NCBI GenBank assembly: GCA_031407985.1
Contig: JANOJB010000302.1
Coordinates: 1-12,230, forward strand
Reading direction: 5' to 3'
Length of the DNA: 12,230 bases
DNA from: FEN-1088 sp031407985
GTDB taxonomy: Bacteria > Myxococcota_A > Polyangia > Fen-1088
In this document: positions 1 through 7,227 of the stretch, in pieces
How the letters are laid out: every line of letters starts with the position of its first letter
Numbering within the stretch: position 1 is the first letter of the stretch
The notes under the pieces: generated by a model
Told to the model about the DNA's origin: nothing
The model's input: only the letters and a program-made list of their open reading frames with translations
Databases searched by the model: none
Program-made: the position numbers and the translations under genes

Positions 1-18
1 GCTTGCGCTGAGCTTGCG

Positions 19-1248
19 CTACCAGCCGAGTTTGGCCTTGAGCTGGCCCACGAGGAGGTCGGCCATCAGCATGTTCTCGGCCACGTTCGGGTGGTACTGG
101 CAGGCGAACTTGTCGGCGGTTTGCGGAGGGATCATGTCGAAGAACCCAACCTTGGTGTCGCCGTCGGCGGCGCGGGCGGCAACGGCCGACCTGATGTGTC
201 CCTGAATAGTCGTCAGCTCCCCGCCGCTCAGCAGCGGGGCGATGATGCAGATGATGAAGGTGTTGGGATAGCGGGCGCGGATGGTCTGCAGCAAGGCCAC
301 GTACGTGTCGCGAAATGGGATGCCGGGGTCGCCCTTGTTGTTGCTGATGTCGTTCGTGCCCAGGTTGATGACCACGGCCTGCGGCTCGACGCGGAAGTCC
401 CAGGGCGGGGTGGCGGCATTCGTCACCGTCCGGCCATAGACCTTGGGCATGGTGTCGCCGGTGTCGCCGCCATAGTTGCGGATGATGCCGCGCCCCGACG
501 CCGCGATGGTGCTCAGCTCGGCGTTCAGCGCGCGTGCCGCGATGGCCGCATACGTGTCCCAGTGACTCTCGGTGGTCAGACACTCGGTGTCCGCCAACTT
601 GCCCAAATTGCCGTAGCCGCAGGTGATGGAGTCGCCGATCACCTCGATCAACCGATCCGCGCCCGGCGGCGGGTCCATCAGCATTCCATCGCCAACCGTC
701 AGTGCCAACAGGCGCGATTCCCCCTGCGGGCCCTCCGTCTGCCGGTAGACCTCGACCGTGTGAACGCCGGCGGCCAGGCCAGAGGCGAGCGTGTAGTTCC
801 CTTGCGCGCCCATGGCGGTGAAGGGGGCCTGGGGCGTACCGTCGACCAGCGCCTTGAAGATCTGCTGCGCCCCCGTGACCGCGAGCTGCATCGTCAGCGA
901 CGTTCCCGAGAACCGGGCGGCGAACCCCGTACCCGACCAGGCGAAGCGGGGTTGGGCAGGATTGGTGGTGTCCACCCGTCCGAACCAGCGCACGCCAGCG
1001 GCCACCACGCCGGCGGGAGGCATCACCGCGGGGGCGCCGTCCCAGCCGGTCGCCACGTCGACGCCGGTCCACGCATCTGTACCGGTGGCCGCGTCGGTAC
1101 CGGTGACCGCATCAGCACCGGTGGCCGCGTCGGGTTGGTTTCCGTAGTTAGGAGAATCGGCGCAACCGGCAACGGCGGCCAGCGCCAGCGCCAACGCCCC
1201 AGCGATCGGTCGAGCCAGCGGGACATGTGAAGTCATGAATGGTTTCAT
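19..1248 (-). CDS. CE2-type SGNH/GDSL acetyl-esterase lipoprotein
   Basis: Predicted surface lipoprotein of 409 aa that would remove acetyl groups from plant polysaccharides such as xylan or glucomannan. A signal peptide ends in AVAG-C with the lipidated Cys at 29. Residues 40-72 are a D-A-x-T-G-x repeat linker. About 83-190 (from VRWFGRVD) looks like the N-terminal beta-sandwich of carbohydrate esterase family 2. The SGNH domain follows: GDSIT (Ser207), the RNYGGDTGDTMPKVY stretch typical of CE2, GTND (297-300) and QYHPN (His386). The residue three before the His is Cys383, not Asp, which fits the Ser-His dyad known in some CE2 enzymes. I chose the ATG at 1248 because GGAG (1257-1260) lies 8 nt upstream and a clean signal peptide begins there; the open frame extends much further upstream only by chance. 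It is divergent from a GH6 cellulase, which supports a role in plant cell-wall breakdown. Family confidence is high; the substrate is inferred. Confidence 0.93.
   Translation of the reverse strand: MKPFMTSHVPLARPIAGALALALAAVAGCADSPNYGNQPDAATGADAVTGTDAATGTDAWTGVDVATGWDGAPAVMPPAGVVAAGVRWFGRVDTTNPAQPRFAWSGTGFAARFSGTSLTMQLAVTGAQQIFKALVDGTPQAPFTAMGAQGNYTLASGLAAGVHTVEVYRQTEGPQGESRLLALTVGDGMLMDPPPGADRLIEVIGDSITCGYGNLGKLADTECLTTESHWDTYAAIAARALNAELSTIAASGRGIIRNYGGDTGDTMPKVYGRTVTNAATPPWDFRVEPQAVVINLGTNDISNNKGDPGIPFRDTYVALLQTIRARYPNTFIICIIAPLLSGGELTTIQGHIRSAVAARAADGDTKVGFFDMIPPQTADKFACQYHPNVAENMLMADLLVGQLKAKLGW
1043..1132. repeat. Five 18-bp tandem repeats coding a lipoprotein linker
   Basis: Five imperfect 18-bp units lie head to tail, for example GTACCGGTGGCCGCGTCG at 1079-1096 and a close copy at 1097-1114. 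They stay in frame with the CE2 esterase and encode the hexapeptide D-A-[A/V/W]-T-G-x, a flexible spacer between the lipid anchor and the esterase. Such repeats can change copy number without breaking the frame. Confidence 0.8.
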
Positions 1249-1339
1249 TCGCGGTTCTCCGCTAGCTAGAGGTCTCGACACCTGTCGGACGGTCCAACTC
1301 TTTGCCACGTCCGCCAGAAAATTTCTCGCAGATTGTCCA

Positions 1340-1367
1340 AACCGCGAACCGCGAACCGCAAACCGCG
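1340..1367. repeat. Heptamer tandem repeat, AACCGCG x4
   Basis: Four consecutive heptamers AACCGCG, AACCGCG, AACCGCA, AACCGCG lie between the two divergent genes and code for nothing. Similar AACCGCGA strings also appear next to the CE2 start codon. Heptanucleotide arrays of this kind are a general class of short intergenic repeats in some large bacterial genomes; a function here is unknown. Confidence 0.7.
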
Positions 1368-1417
1368 AGACTGCCAATTCGTCTCGGGGTGACTTAAAGT
1401 GCGCCACGCGCCCCCCC

Positions 1418-1423
1418 AGGAGG
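1418..1423 (+). promoter_or_regulatory. Ribosome binding site of the GH6 gene
   Basis: A perfect AGGAGG stands 5 nt before the ATG at 1429. It decides the start in favour of 1429 over an in-frame GTG at 1399 that lies upstream of it. Confidence 0.85.
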
Positions 1424-1428
1424 AACCG

Positions 1429-2637
1429 ATGCAGGTATCGACGATTGGACGGCAGGTTGTTTCGACATTCACAGTGGCCCTGTTCACCCTTGCGCTGGCC
1501 GCGGCCGGTTGCGCGGGTGCCAAGCCCAAACCCGTTACCGCCGCCACCACGCCTCACGCGCCGACGAACATGAACCCGTTCGAGGGCGCGCGCATGTACG
1601 TCAACCCCGACTACGCCAAGAGCGTGGAGGCCTTGATCGCCAGCCACGCGGGCGAGGCCGAGCTGCTGAAGAAGATGGCCGCGATTCCCACCGCGATCTG
1701 GATGTCGAGCATCGCGGACACCAAGAACCTGCCGCGGTACCTGGACGACGCCCTTCGTCAGCAGAAGGCGGACGCCAAACCGACGGTCACCACGGTCGTC
1801 GTCTACGACCTGCCGAACCGCGACTGCAACGCCGCCGCGTCGGCCGGCGAATTGGCCGCCACCCCCGACGGCGAGGCGCGCTACCAGCGCGACTTCATCG
1901 ACGTCATCGCCGCCGCCTTCGCCGCGCACCCCGATCAGCGCATCGCCGTCGTGCTGGAACCGGACTCGCTGGGGAATCTGGTCACCAACCTGGTGAATCC
2001 GACGTGCCAGGTGGCCGAGGGCATTTACAAGCGCGGCATCGCGTACGCCATCGCCAAGCTGTCGCTGCCGAACGTCTTCATCTATCTCGACGCCGCGCAC
2101 TCCGGATGGCTCGGCTGGCCCAAAAACCTGACCCGCAGCATTCCGGTGTTCAAAGAGGTGATGGACATGGCCGGCGGTGTCGACCGCGTACGTGGCTTCG
2201 CATTCAACGTTTCGAACTACAACCCGGCCAAGAATCCAACCAACGCGCCCCGCGATCCCGCGTCCGCCCCCAACGACGAGCTGGAATACGTGGCCGACTT
2301 TTCGCGCGCCCTGTCCGCCGCCGGCATCACGGGAAAGGCCTTCGTCATCGACACCGCCCGTAACGGCAAGCCGTTCATCCGCGGCACGTCGGGCAACTGG
2401 TGCAACATCAAGGGCGCCGGTCTGGGCGAACGCCCCGCGACCGCGCCGTCCCCCGGCGTCGACGCCTACCTGTACATCAAGCCCCCGGGCGAATCCGACG
2501 GTACCTCCGACGCCAAGGCGTCGCGGTTTGACCGGAACTGCGCCTCCGACGACGCCACCCCCGGCGCCCCCGAAGCCGGCAAGATGTTCGACAGCTACCT
2601 GATCACCCTGCTGAAGAACGCCACGCCGCCGCTGTAG
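1429..2637 (+). CDS. GH6 cellulase (cellobiohydrolase II-like) lipoprotein
   Basis: Glycoside hydrolase family 6 enzyme of 402 aa that would cut beta-1,4-glucan with inversion, releasing cellobiose or short cello-oligomers at the cell surface. A signal peptide ends in LAAAG-C (Cys28), so it is probably lipid-anchored. The catalytic domain fills about 50-402, with no cellulose-binding module. Both GH6 signatures are present: YDLPNRDC (Asp132) and VLEPDS (Asp179, the catalytic acid). Also seen are YLDAAHSGWLGWP (219-231), WCNIKGAGLGERP (324-336) and KPPGESDG (Lys351, Glu355, Asp357). Cysteines 133/193 and 325/371 match the two disulfides of Trichoderma Cel6A in position and spacing. That spacing suggests the long loops of an exo-acting tunnel enzyme rather than an open endoglucanase; this is an inference. 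The divergent CE2 esterase is a natural partner. Confidence 0.96.
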   Translation: MQVSTIGRQVVSTFTVALFTLALAAAGCAGAKPKPVTAATTPHAPTNMNPFEGARMYVNPDYAKSVEALIASHAGEAELLKKMAAIPTAIWMSSIADTKNLPRYLDDALRQQKADAKPTVTTVVVYDLPNRDCNAAASAGELAATPDGEARYQRDFIDVIAAAFAAHPDQRIAVVLEPDSLGNLVTNLVNPTCQVAEGIYKRGIAYAIAKLSLPNVFIYLDAAHSGWLGWPKNLTRSIPVFKEVMDMAGGVDRVRGFAFNVSNYNPAKNPTNAPRDPASAPNDELEYVADFSRALSAAGITGKAFVIDTARNGKPFIRGTSGNWCNIKGAGLGERPATAPSPGVDAYLYIKPPGESDGTSDAKASRFDRNCASDDATPGAPEAGKMFDSYLITLLKNATPPL

Positions 2638-2715
2638 CCCTGGCGAAGTTTCGGGCGAGGTGCCTCCCGCGTCGGCTTCATGAACGCGTCCATGCTCTCG
2701 ATGAGCACGGGCGCT

Positions 2716-3225
2716 TCAGGTGACGCGGGCGCGCAGCGCAGCCTGGATCGCGGCGGTGACCTTCGCCGAATCTGGCCACGTCACGGTCGAGAACCAGGTC
2801 ACGAACCGCCCGTCGCGATCGAACAAGTACTTGTGAAAGTTCCAGTGGGGTTGACCGATCGCGCCAGCTTGCTCGTTGGCCCATCGATAGAAAGGATGTG
2901 CCTCCTTGCCCTTCACCACCGACTTTCGCGTCAGCGGAAAAGTCACGCCGTAGTCTCGCGAACAGAACTGCGCTATCTGAGATTCGGTTTCAGGTTCCTG
3001 CCCTCCGAAGTCGTTGCACGGTACGCCGAGGACGACGAGGCCTTCGTCTCGACGGGCTCGCCAGAGACGCTCCAAGCTCTCGTACTGCGGGGTGTACCCG
3101 CAGGCCGAGGCGGTGTTGACCACAAGCAGCGCCTTGCCGCGAAAGGTGGCCAGCGGCAATGGCCTGCCGTCGATCGCCTCGAAAGAGAAGGTGTGGGCTG
3201 TGGTCGGTTGGGGCGCCGTGTGCAT
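2716..3225 (-). CDS. Glutathione peroxidase family thiol peroxidase
   Basis: Peroxidase of the glutathione-peroxidase family (169 aa from the ATG at 3225) that reduces hydrogen peroxide or lipid hydroperoxides in the cytoplasm. The peroxidatic residue is a cysteine, Cys42 in NTASACGYT, not selenocysteine. The rest of the catalytic tetrad is present: Gln76 in FGGQEP, and Trp128 and Asn129 in HWNFHKYL. Cys88 (QFCSRDYGVTFPL) sits where resolving cysteines occur in thioredoxin-dependent members, so thioredoxin rather than glutathione is a likely reductant; this is inferred. No good Shine-Dalgarno precedes the ATG. An in-frame TTG at 3261 would add 12 residues, but a weak TTGAAA-N17-TACCAG promoter-like pair (3252-3280) overlaps it, which favours 3225. 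The gene is convergent with the GH6 gene, 78 bp away, and lies next to other oxidative-stress genes. Confidence 0.92.
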   Translation of the reverse strand: MHTAPQPTTAHTFSFEAIDGRPLPLATFRGKALLVVNTASACGYTPQYESLERLWRARRDEGLVVLGVPCNDFGGQEPETESQIAQFCSRDYGVTFPLTRKSVVKGKEAHPFYRWANEQAGAIGQPHWNFHKYLFDRDGRFVTWFSTVTWPDSAKVTAAIQAALRARVT

Positions 3226-3424
3226 GACTGTTGAACGCACCAGCGCCCAGACTGGTAACAACCCGCCTGGGTGTTTTCAACTGATGCGGCCGCAACGACG
3301 ACGCCCTCAACCGAGGCGGTGCATGTGACGCTGGAGATCTGACGGTAACCATCGATGCCCTCCGTGCGTTGTTCCAAGTGGAGTCCATGAATCGGAACGA
3401 TATGGAACGGATGTCCAATCGAGA

Positions 3425-3429
3425 GGGAG
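3425..3429 (+). promoter_or_regulatory. Ribosome binding site of the small unknown ORF
   Basis: GGGAG sits 8 nt before the ATG at 3438. It is the main reason for preferring that start over the in-frame upstream ATGs at 3369 and 3387, which have no such site. Confidence 0.5.
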
Positions 3430-3437
3430 AATCCGAA

Positions 3438-3728
3438 ATGAAAAACCCAACAGGGTCGGGCGCGGAACAGCCAGGTCATGACCCCAGAACACGGTCTGTG
3501 GGTGAAATGCTTCAAAGCCTTGGAGCTACTGAAGCATTTCAAGTGTGGGTCTTGCGATCAGAATCCCCGGAGGGAAACCCGCATCTTGAGGTTCACCCGG
3601 AAACCAGATCTCGCCTGGTATGGAAACCCGTGTTCAGGGCGATTTCAAACGACACCGCTCTGACGTTCGTGATTTCCCCCGAAGAGGCCGATGCGCTGAA
3701 GGCGGCGGGATCTCCGGCGATTGCGTGA
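3438..3728 (+). CDS. Small protein of unknown function (96 aa)
   Basis: I do not recognise this protein. It is predicted to be soluble, with no signal peptide, membrane segment or cysteine. The first 20 residues are polar (MKNPTGSGAEQPGHDPRTRS). Residues 21-35 could be a helix (VGEMLQSLGATEAFQ), followed by two strand-like stretches (36-40 VWVLR, 59-69 RLVWKPVFRAI), another strand (74-80 ALTFVIS) and a short acidic helix (PEEADALKAAG). Codon use is less GC-biased in third positions than the neighbouring genes (many aaa, gaa, cat, ctt, gat), which hints at a recent arrival or weak selection on codons. It stands alone on the plus strand between two minus-strand genes, and its stop is 28 bp from the convergent rudS stop. 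A chance ORF is possible, but the start context and the amphipathic pattern favour a real gene. Confidence 0.55.
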   Translation: MKNPTGSGAEQPGHDPRTRSVGEMLQSLGATEAFQVWVLRSESPEGNPHLEVHPETRSRLVWKPVFRAISNDTALTFVISPEEADALKAAGSPAIA

Positions 3729-3756
3729 TTGGCCGTTCGAGGATCTGCCGCAGTGA

Positions 3757-4737
3757 TCAGACCCGATTCCGAAGCATCAATTCCTTCGGATGCGGTTCAA
3801 GGTACGTCTGTCCTGCCAGGTAGTCGACCTTCAGCAACCGAACATAGTGACGGATCAAGGTCACCGGAACGACAAGCGGGACCAGGCCGCGGCGGTGGTC
3901 ATCGAGGACGGCCAGAATCTCGCTGCGTGCGACAGGGTCCAGTCGGTCGGTGAAGTGGCCCAGCATGTGGGTCATGACATTCACATGGCGACCGGGGGTG
4001 GCCAGCTTCGACAGCGCGCTCATGAAGCCCTCCTCATAACGGCTGCGCAGTTCATCGCGTGGCAATGATTTTCCTGTCGCCACAAGACGCCCAAGTCGCC
4101 GGTACCCGGGCTCGTCATGCGCCAACAGGGTCATCTTCTGCGCCGTATGAAATGCAACCAGCGCGTGAAGCGTCCAGCGGCGCGCCCACAAGAGTCGCAT
4201 GCGGTGATAGGCGAATACCCGCTCGATGAAATTGTCCCGCAGTTTCGGATCGTTCAGGCGTCCTTCCTCCTCGATGGGCAGATTCGGAAACGCCCGCCGC
4301 AGTTCGGTCGCGAACAACCCCTGGCCGTCGCGTTCGGCCCTGGGCGGGGAATCCGTCGAATCCGAAGCCGCGTAGACCTTGACCCGAGACAATCCGCAGC
4401 TGGGCGAATCCTTCTTCAGCACGTAGCCCGAGAGGTCCTCGCGTGCCAACAGCTTCACCCTCCGTTGGGCGAAATCGACCATGCGAGACGTCCAGTCCTC
4501 GCCCGAGCGGTTGGCGATCAGTCTGATGTGCGGGGGGGGATCTTGTCGCCCACGGACCAGGCGCAGCGTTTCTCGCGGAATGGGCATTCCCACTTCGACT
4601 TCGGGGCAAACGGCCACGAATTCGACGAACGGACCCAGTTCGTCGACCAGGAACGGGTCGCGCTTGTGCTGGCCGTCGAAACGCACCTCTTGCCCCAACA
4701 GGCAGGCCGATACACCGATGCGGATAGGGTCAGTCAT
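3757..4737 (-). CDS. rudS: TudS-DUF1722 fusion, RudS-type tRNA 4-thiouridine desulfidase
   Basis: Two-domain protein of 326 aa. Residues 5 to about 155 are a DUF523/TudS desulfidase domain with the three cysteines expected to hold its [4Fe-4S] cluster: Cys12 (VSACLLG), Cys44 (AVCPEVEVGMP) and Cys114 (KKDSPSCGLS). Residues of about 170-315 are DUF1722 (YbgA-like), with HxMRLLWARRWTLHALVAFHTAQK and NVMTHMLGHF. This fusion is the architecture reported as RudS, which removes sulfur from 4-thiouridine in tRNA, with DUF1722 binding tRNA; s4U is a near-UV chromophore. Its ATG lies inside the end of phr (8-nt overlap), with GAGGGAG (4743-4749) as ribosome site, so it is the last gene of the oxyR-phr-rudS operon. 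In E. coli the DUF1722 protein YbgA likewise neighbours phr. Domain calls are secure; the exact substrate is from family knowledge. Confidence 0.93.
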   Translation of the reverse strand: MTDPIRIGVSACLLGQEVRFDGQHKRDPFLVDELGPFVEFVAVCPEVEVGMPIPRETLRLVRGRQDPPPHIRLIANRSGEDWTSRMVDFAQRRVKLLAREDLSGYVLKKDSPSCGLSRVKVYAASDSTDSPPRAERDGQGLFATELRRAFPNLPIEEEGRLNDPKLRDNFIERVFAYHRMRLLWARRWTLHALVAFHTAQKMTLLAHDEPGYRRLGRLVATGKSLPRDELRSRYEEGFMSALSKLATPGRHVNVMTHMLGHFTDRLDPVARSEILAVLDDHRRGLVPLVVPVTLIRHYVRLLKVDYLAGQTYLEPHPKELMLRNRV

Positions 4738-6292
4738 GGGTTCTCCCTCGCCGCACCGGCGTCATCGCCGGCGCGTGTTGCCGACGATGTGCGCCGTACA
4801 TCGCCAATGCCTTCTGTTTTTGCAGCGCATGTTCGACGATAGGGTCCCGGGGTAGGTGGATTGCGTGATCGTCATCGGCCTGTCGTTCGGGGAGAAACCG
4901 CCGCAGATACGTGCCCCGTGGATCGAAGCGCTGGCTTTGCAGGGTCGGATTGAACACGCGAAAGTACGGCTGGGGATCGCATCCGGTGGATGCCGCCCAT
5001 TGCCAGCCTCCATTGTTGGGGGCCAGATCGCCGTCCAACAGCCGTTCCATGAAATACCGCTCGCCCCATTGCCAGTCGATCAAGAGATCCTTGGTCAGAA
5101 ACGACGCGACAATCATTCTGACGCGGTTGTGCATCCAGCCGGTCTGGGCAAGCTGGCGCATGCCGGCGTCGACGATCGGATAGCCGGTTCGACCCGCCTT
5201 CCAGGCCTCGAACCAATCCGATCGGTTCGTCCAGGCGAGTTCGCGAAACTGGGGCAGGAACGCGCGGGTTTCGACGTCGGGACGGTGCCACAGCACGTGG
5301 TAGTAGAACTCGCGCCAAACGATCTCGCGCAGGAAGGCACTTGGTCCCGTGCCTTCCGCGAAGGTCGTGCCTCCCAGCTTCAACGCGGCGATCACCTGCG
5401 CCGACGTGAACGAACCGTTCTTGAAGTAGATCGACATCTTCGATGTTCCGTCCACCCCGGGCACATCACGCTGGGATTTGTACGGGGCAAGGCGCGTGGC
5501 GAAATCCCGCAGGCGAGCACGCGCCGCCGAACAGCCCGCGGCGGGGATCTTGACCCGCACGCGGGGAGTGTTCGCGGCGACGAATCGTGCCAGGTGATCG
5601 TCCGGCGGCGGGGTGTCCCCGAACAGGCCGCGCCATGTCAGCGTGAACAGGGGCGGCTGGGCGTGCCCATCCGCGCGCGTGTCCAGATAGGCCAATCCTT
5701 GTTCCTGCGCGTCGATGCGGGCACGAATCCGCGGGGATGCCAGCAGGTCGAACCAACGCCGCGCGAACGCCGCGTACACCTGGTAGTAGCGGGGGGCGTC
5801 GTCCGCGATTGCCTTGCCCGGCCTGTCGTCCTTCCTGATCTCCTCCGGCTCGATGAGAATGTGATCGCGCTCGGTGTGAACCGACACCCCCCAGCGATCC
5901 TCCAGCAGCGTGGTGACGGCCTGATCGCGCTGCCGCGCGAATGGTTCGTAGTCCCGGTTGAACGACACTGTCGCGGGACGGCCCAGCCGGTGGGTGTCGA
6001 ACAGTTGCATCAGGAATGAAAACGCATCCTCGGGACCCCGGTCGAGGACCAACAACTCCCCGCCCGTGTCCCGCAACTCGGTGCGCAGGGAATCCAGCGT
6101 CGCCAGGAAGAAGGCGAAGCGATCGGCCGAAAAATCCGGACGGGCGAGAAACTTGGCGTCGAAACAGAAGACGCCCAACACCCGGCCCCGGTGCTGGCCC
6201 CAACTCCAGCGCAGGGCGGGATTGCCGGCCACCCGCAGATCGCGGCGGAACCAGTGGAGCCCGTAGCGAAGATCGCCCGCGACGGTTGTCAT
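4730..6292 (-). CDS. phr: Deoxyribodipyrimidine photolyase (class I CPD photolyase)
   Basis: Flavoprotein of 520 aa that splits UV-induced cyclobutane pyrimidine dimers with blue or near-UV light. The N-terminal antenna domain (about 8-140) starts with the typical HWFRRDLR. The C-terminal FAD domain includes GYPIVDAGMRQL (370-381), GWMHNRVRMIVASFLTKDLL (385-404) and NNGGWQWAASTGCDPQPYFR (426-445). The electron-transfer triad of E. coli photolyase (Trp382, 359, 306) aligns by spacing with Trp430, Trp407 and Trp354, so it looks functional; cryptochrome-only function is less likely. The start is placed at the ATG at 6292, whose ATGA overlaps the oxyR stop; the frame stays open upstream through oxyR only by chance. 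The Shine-Dalgarno is poor, so translation probably depends on coupling to oxyR. At its 3' end it overlaps rudS by 8 nt. Confidence 0.96.
   Translation of the reverse strand: MTTVAGDLRYGLHWFRRDLRVAGNPALRWSWGQHRGRVLGVFCFDAKFLARPDFSADRFAFFLATLDSLRTELRDTGGELLVLDRGPEDAFSFLMQLFDTHRLGRPATVSFNRDYEPFARQRDQAVTTLLEDRWGVSVHTERDHILIEPEEIRKDDRPGKAIADDAPRYYQVYAAFARRWFDLLASPRIRARIDAQEQGLAYLDTRADGHAQPPLFTLTWRGLFGDTPPPDDHLARFVAANTPRVRVKIPAAGCSAARARLRDFATRLAPYKSQRDVPGVDGTSKMSIYFKNGSFTSAQVIAALKLGGTTFAEGTGPSAFLREIVWREFYYHVLWHRPDVETRAFLPQFRELAWTNRSDWFEAWKAGRTGYPIVDAGMRQLAQTGWMHNRVRMIVASFLTKDLLIDWQWGERYFMERLLDGDLAPNNGGWQWAASTGCDPQPYFRVFNPTLQSQRFDPRGTYLRRFLPERQADDDHAIHLPRDPIVEHALQKQKALAMYGAHRRQHAPAMTPVRRGRTHD
4743..4749 (-). 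promoter_or_regulatory. Ribosome binding site of rudS inside phr
   Basis: GAGGGAG on the minus strand lies 5 nt before the rudS ATG (4735-4737) and within the phr coding region, confirming the start that overlaps the phr stop codon. Confidence 0.7.
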
Positions 6293-7227
6293 TGCCGCCC
6301 CGGGGGACCGCCGGCCTTTCGCTTGGGATAGGCCTGGCGAACAACGGCGGCTATCTCCCGCAGCGTCGCCGCGCGCGGCGATCGCTTGCGCCACACCAGC
6401 GCGATCGTCCGATGGGCGGCGGGGGAGGCGAGCGGCCGTACGTGCAGACGCGCGGGTGTGGCCTCCGCGGCGATGGCCAGCGTGGGCAGCAGCGTGACGC
6501 CCGCTCCGCCCGCGACCATCTGAACCAGGGTCGACAAGCTGGTGGCGCGGAACTCGGTCTCATGGGCGCGCGCCGCCGTGCAGACCTCGAGGGCCTGGTT
6601 TCGAAAGCAATGACCATCGTCCAGCAACAATATGTCCGCGTCGCGAAGCTCCGACCCCGTGACCGGTGACGTCGCTTTCGCCAACGGATGCGAAGATCGC
6701 GTGACCAGGACGAAGGGATCCTTGGCAATGACGTCGCGCTCGACGTCCCCAACCTCCGCCTCCAGGGCCAGCAGCGCGCCGTCCAACTCTCCGTCGGCAA
6801 CCTTCTTGACCAGTACGTCGGTCTTTTCCTCGCGCCACGAGATGGTCAGGCGTGGAAACTTCGACCGCAGTTTCGGGGTCACGCTGGGCAGAAGGTACGG
6901 CGAGATCGTCGGAATGACGCCGAGACCAAGGAGGCCGATCGACGGATCGCTCGCGCGCCTACCGGCTTCCACCAGATCATCCGCTTCGATCAACAGGCGC
7001 CGGGCACGCTCCACGATTTCGCGGCCAGCGGCCGTCACGATGACCTTCTGTCTGTCTCGTTCGAACAACCGTACGCCCAGCGCATCTTCCAGTTGGGCAA
7101 CTTGGGCGCTGAGCGACGGCTGCGCGACATGGCACCGCTCGGCCGCGCGTCTGAAGGAAAGTTCCTCGGCCAGCGCGACGACGTACTGAAGCTGACGGAG
7201 CGTGCACGGGTAGGGGCCCAGTTTCAT
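6289..7227 (-). CDS. oxyR: OxyR-type LysR peroxide sensor
   Basis: LysR-family regulator of 312 aa that senses hydrogen peroxide by forming a disulfide and activates antioxidant genes. The N-terminal winged helix-turn-helix covers about 8-67 (SFRRAAERCHVAQPSLSAQVAQLE). The sensor domain carries GHCFRNQALEVC, with Cys207 and Cys216 nine residues apart exactly as Cys199 and Cys208 in E. coli OxyR, followed by FRATSLSTLVQMVAGGAGVTLLP. This identifies OxyR rather than a generic LysR protein. The ATG at 7227 aligns with E. coli OxyR; a TTG at 7257 is an in-frame alternative adding ten residues. Its stop overlaps the phr start by four bases (ATGA), so it heads an operon oxyR-phr-rudS. OxyR more often lies beside catalase or alkyl hydroperoxide reductase genes, so coupling to a photolyase is notable. 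Confidence 0.94.
   Translation of the reverse strand: MKLGPYPCTLRQLQYVVALAEELSFRRAAERCHVAQPSLSAQVAQLEDALGVRLFERDRQKVIVTAAGREIVERARRLLIEADDLVEAGRRASDPSIGLLGLGVIPTISPYLLPSVTPKLRSKFPRLTISWREEKTDVLVKKVADGELDGALLALEAEVGDVERDVIAKDPFVLVTRSSHPLAKATSPVTGSELRDADILLLDDGHCFRNQALEVCTAARAHETEFRATSLSTLVQMVAGGAGVTLLPTLAIAAEATPARLHVRPLASPAAHRTIALVWRKRSPRAATLREIAAVVRQAYPKRKAGGPPGRQ

Larger units (their letters stand above)
1249..1428. promoter_or_regulatory. Divergent intergenic control region, CE2 esterase / GH6 cellulase
   Basis: These 180 bp separate two divergent lipoprotein genes and must hold both promoters. Visible elements are an imperfect inverted repeat GTCGGAC-G-GTCCAAC (1284-1298, one mismatch in seven pairs), a four-copy heptamer repeat (1340-1367), and an AT-richer patch AGAAAATTT (about 1317-1325). 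A weak sigma70-like pair toward GH6, CTGCCA-N17-TTAAAG (about 1371-1399), is only a suggestion. A shared operator would let both enzymes be induced together, but no regulator gene is adjacent. Confidence 0.45.

Noticed and set aside
1..20. Direct repeat GCTTGCGCT at 1-9 and 12-20 after the CE2 stop
   Set aside because: At the window edge; the array or terminator it may belong to cannot be judged.
91..1230. Long plus-strand frame opposite the CE2 gene
   Set aside because: Arg/Gly/Ala/Val-rich composition typical of antisense frames in GC-rich DNA; the minus strand has clear CE2 motifs.
1249..2100. Open frame extending the CE2 gene upstream on the minus strand to 2100
   Set aside because: It runs antisense through the GH6 gene, lacks any domain, and the signal peptide and ribosome site lie at 1248.
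2666..2729. CCCGCGTC ... GACGCGGG inverted repeat between GH6 and GPx ends
   Set aside because: Eight pairs but a 48-nt loop, with one arm inside the GPx gene; expected by chance at this GC content.
4856..6019. 387-codon plus-strand frame opposite phr
   Set aside because: Shadow of the photolyase gene, with no recognisable motifs.
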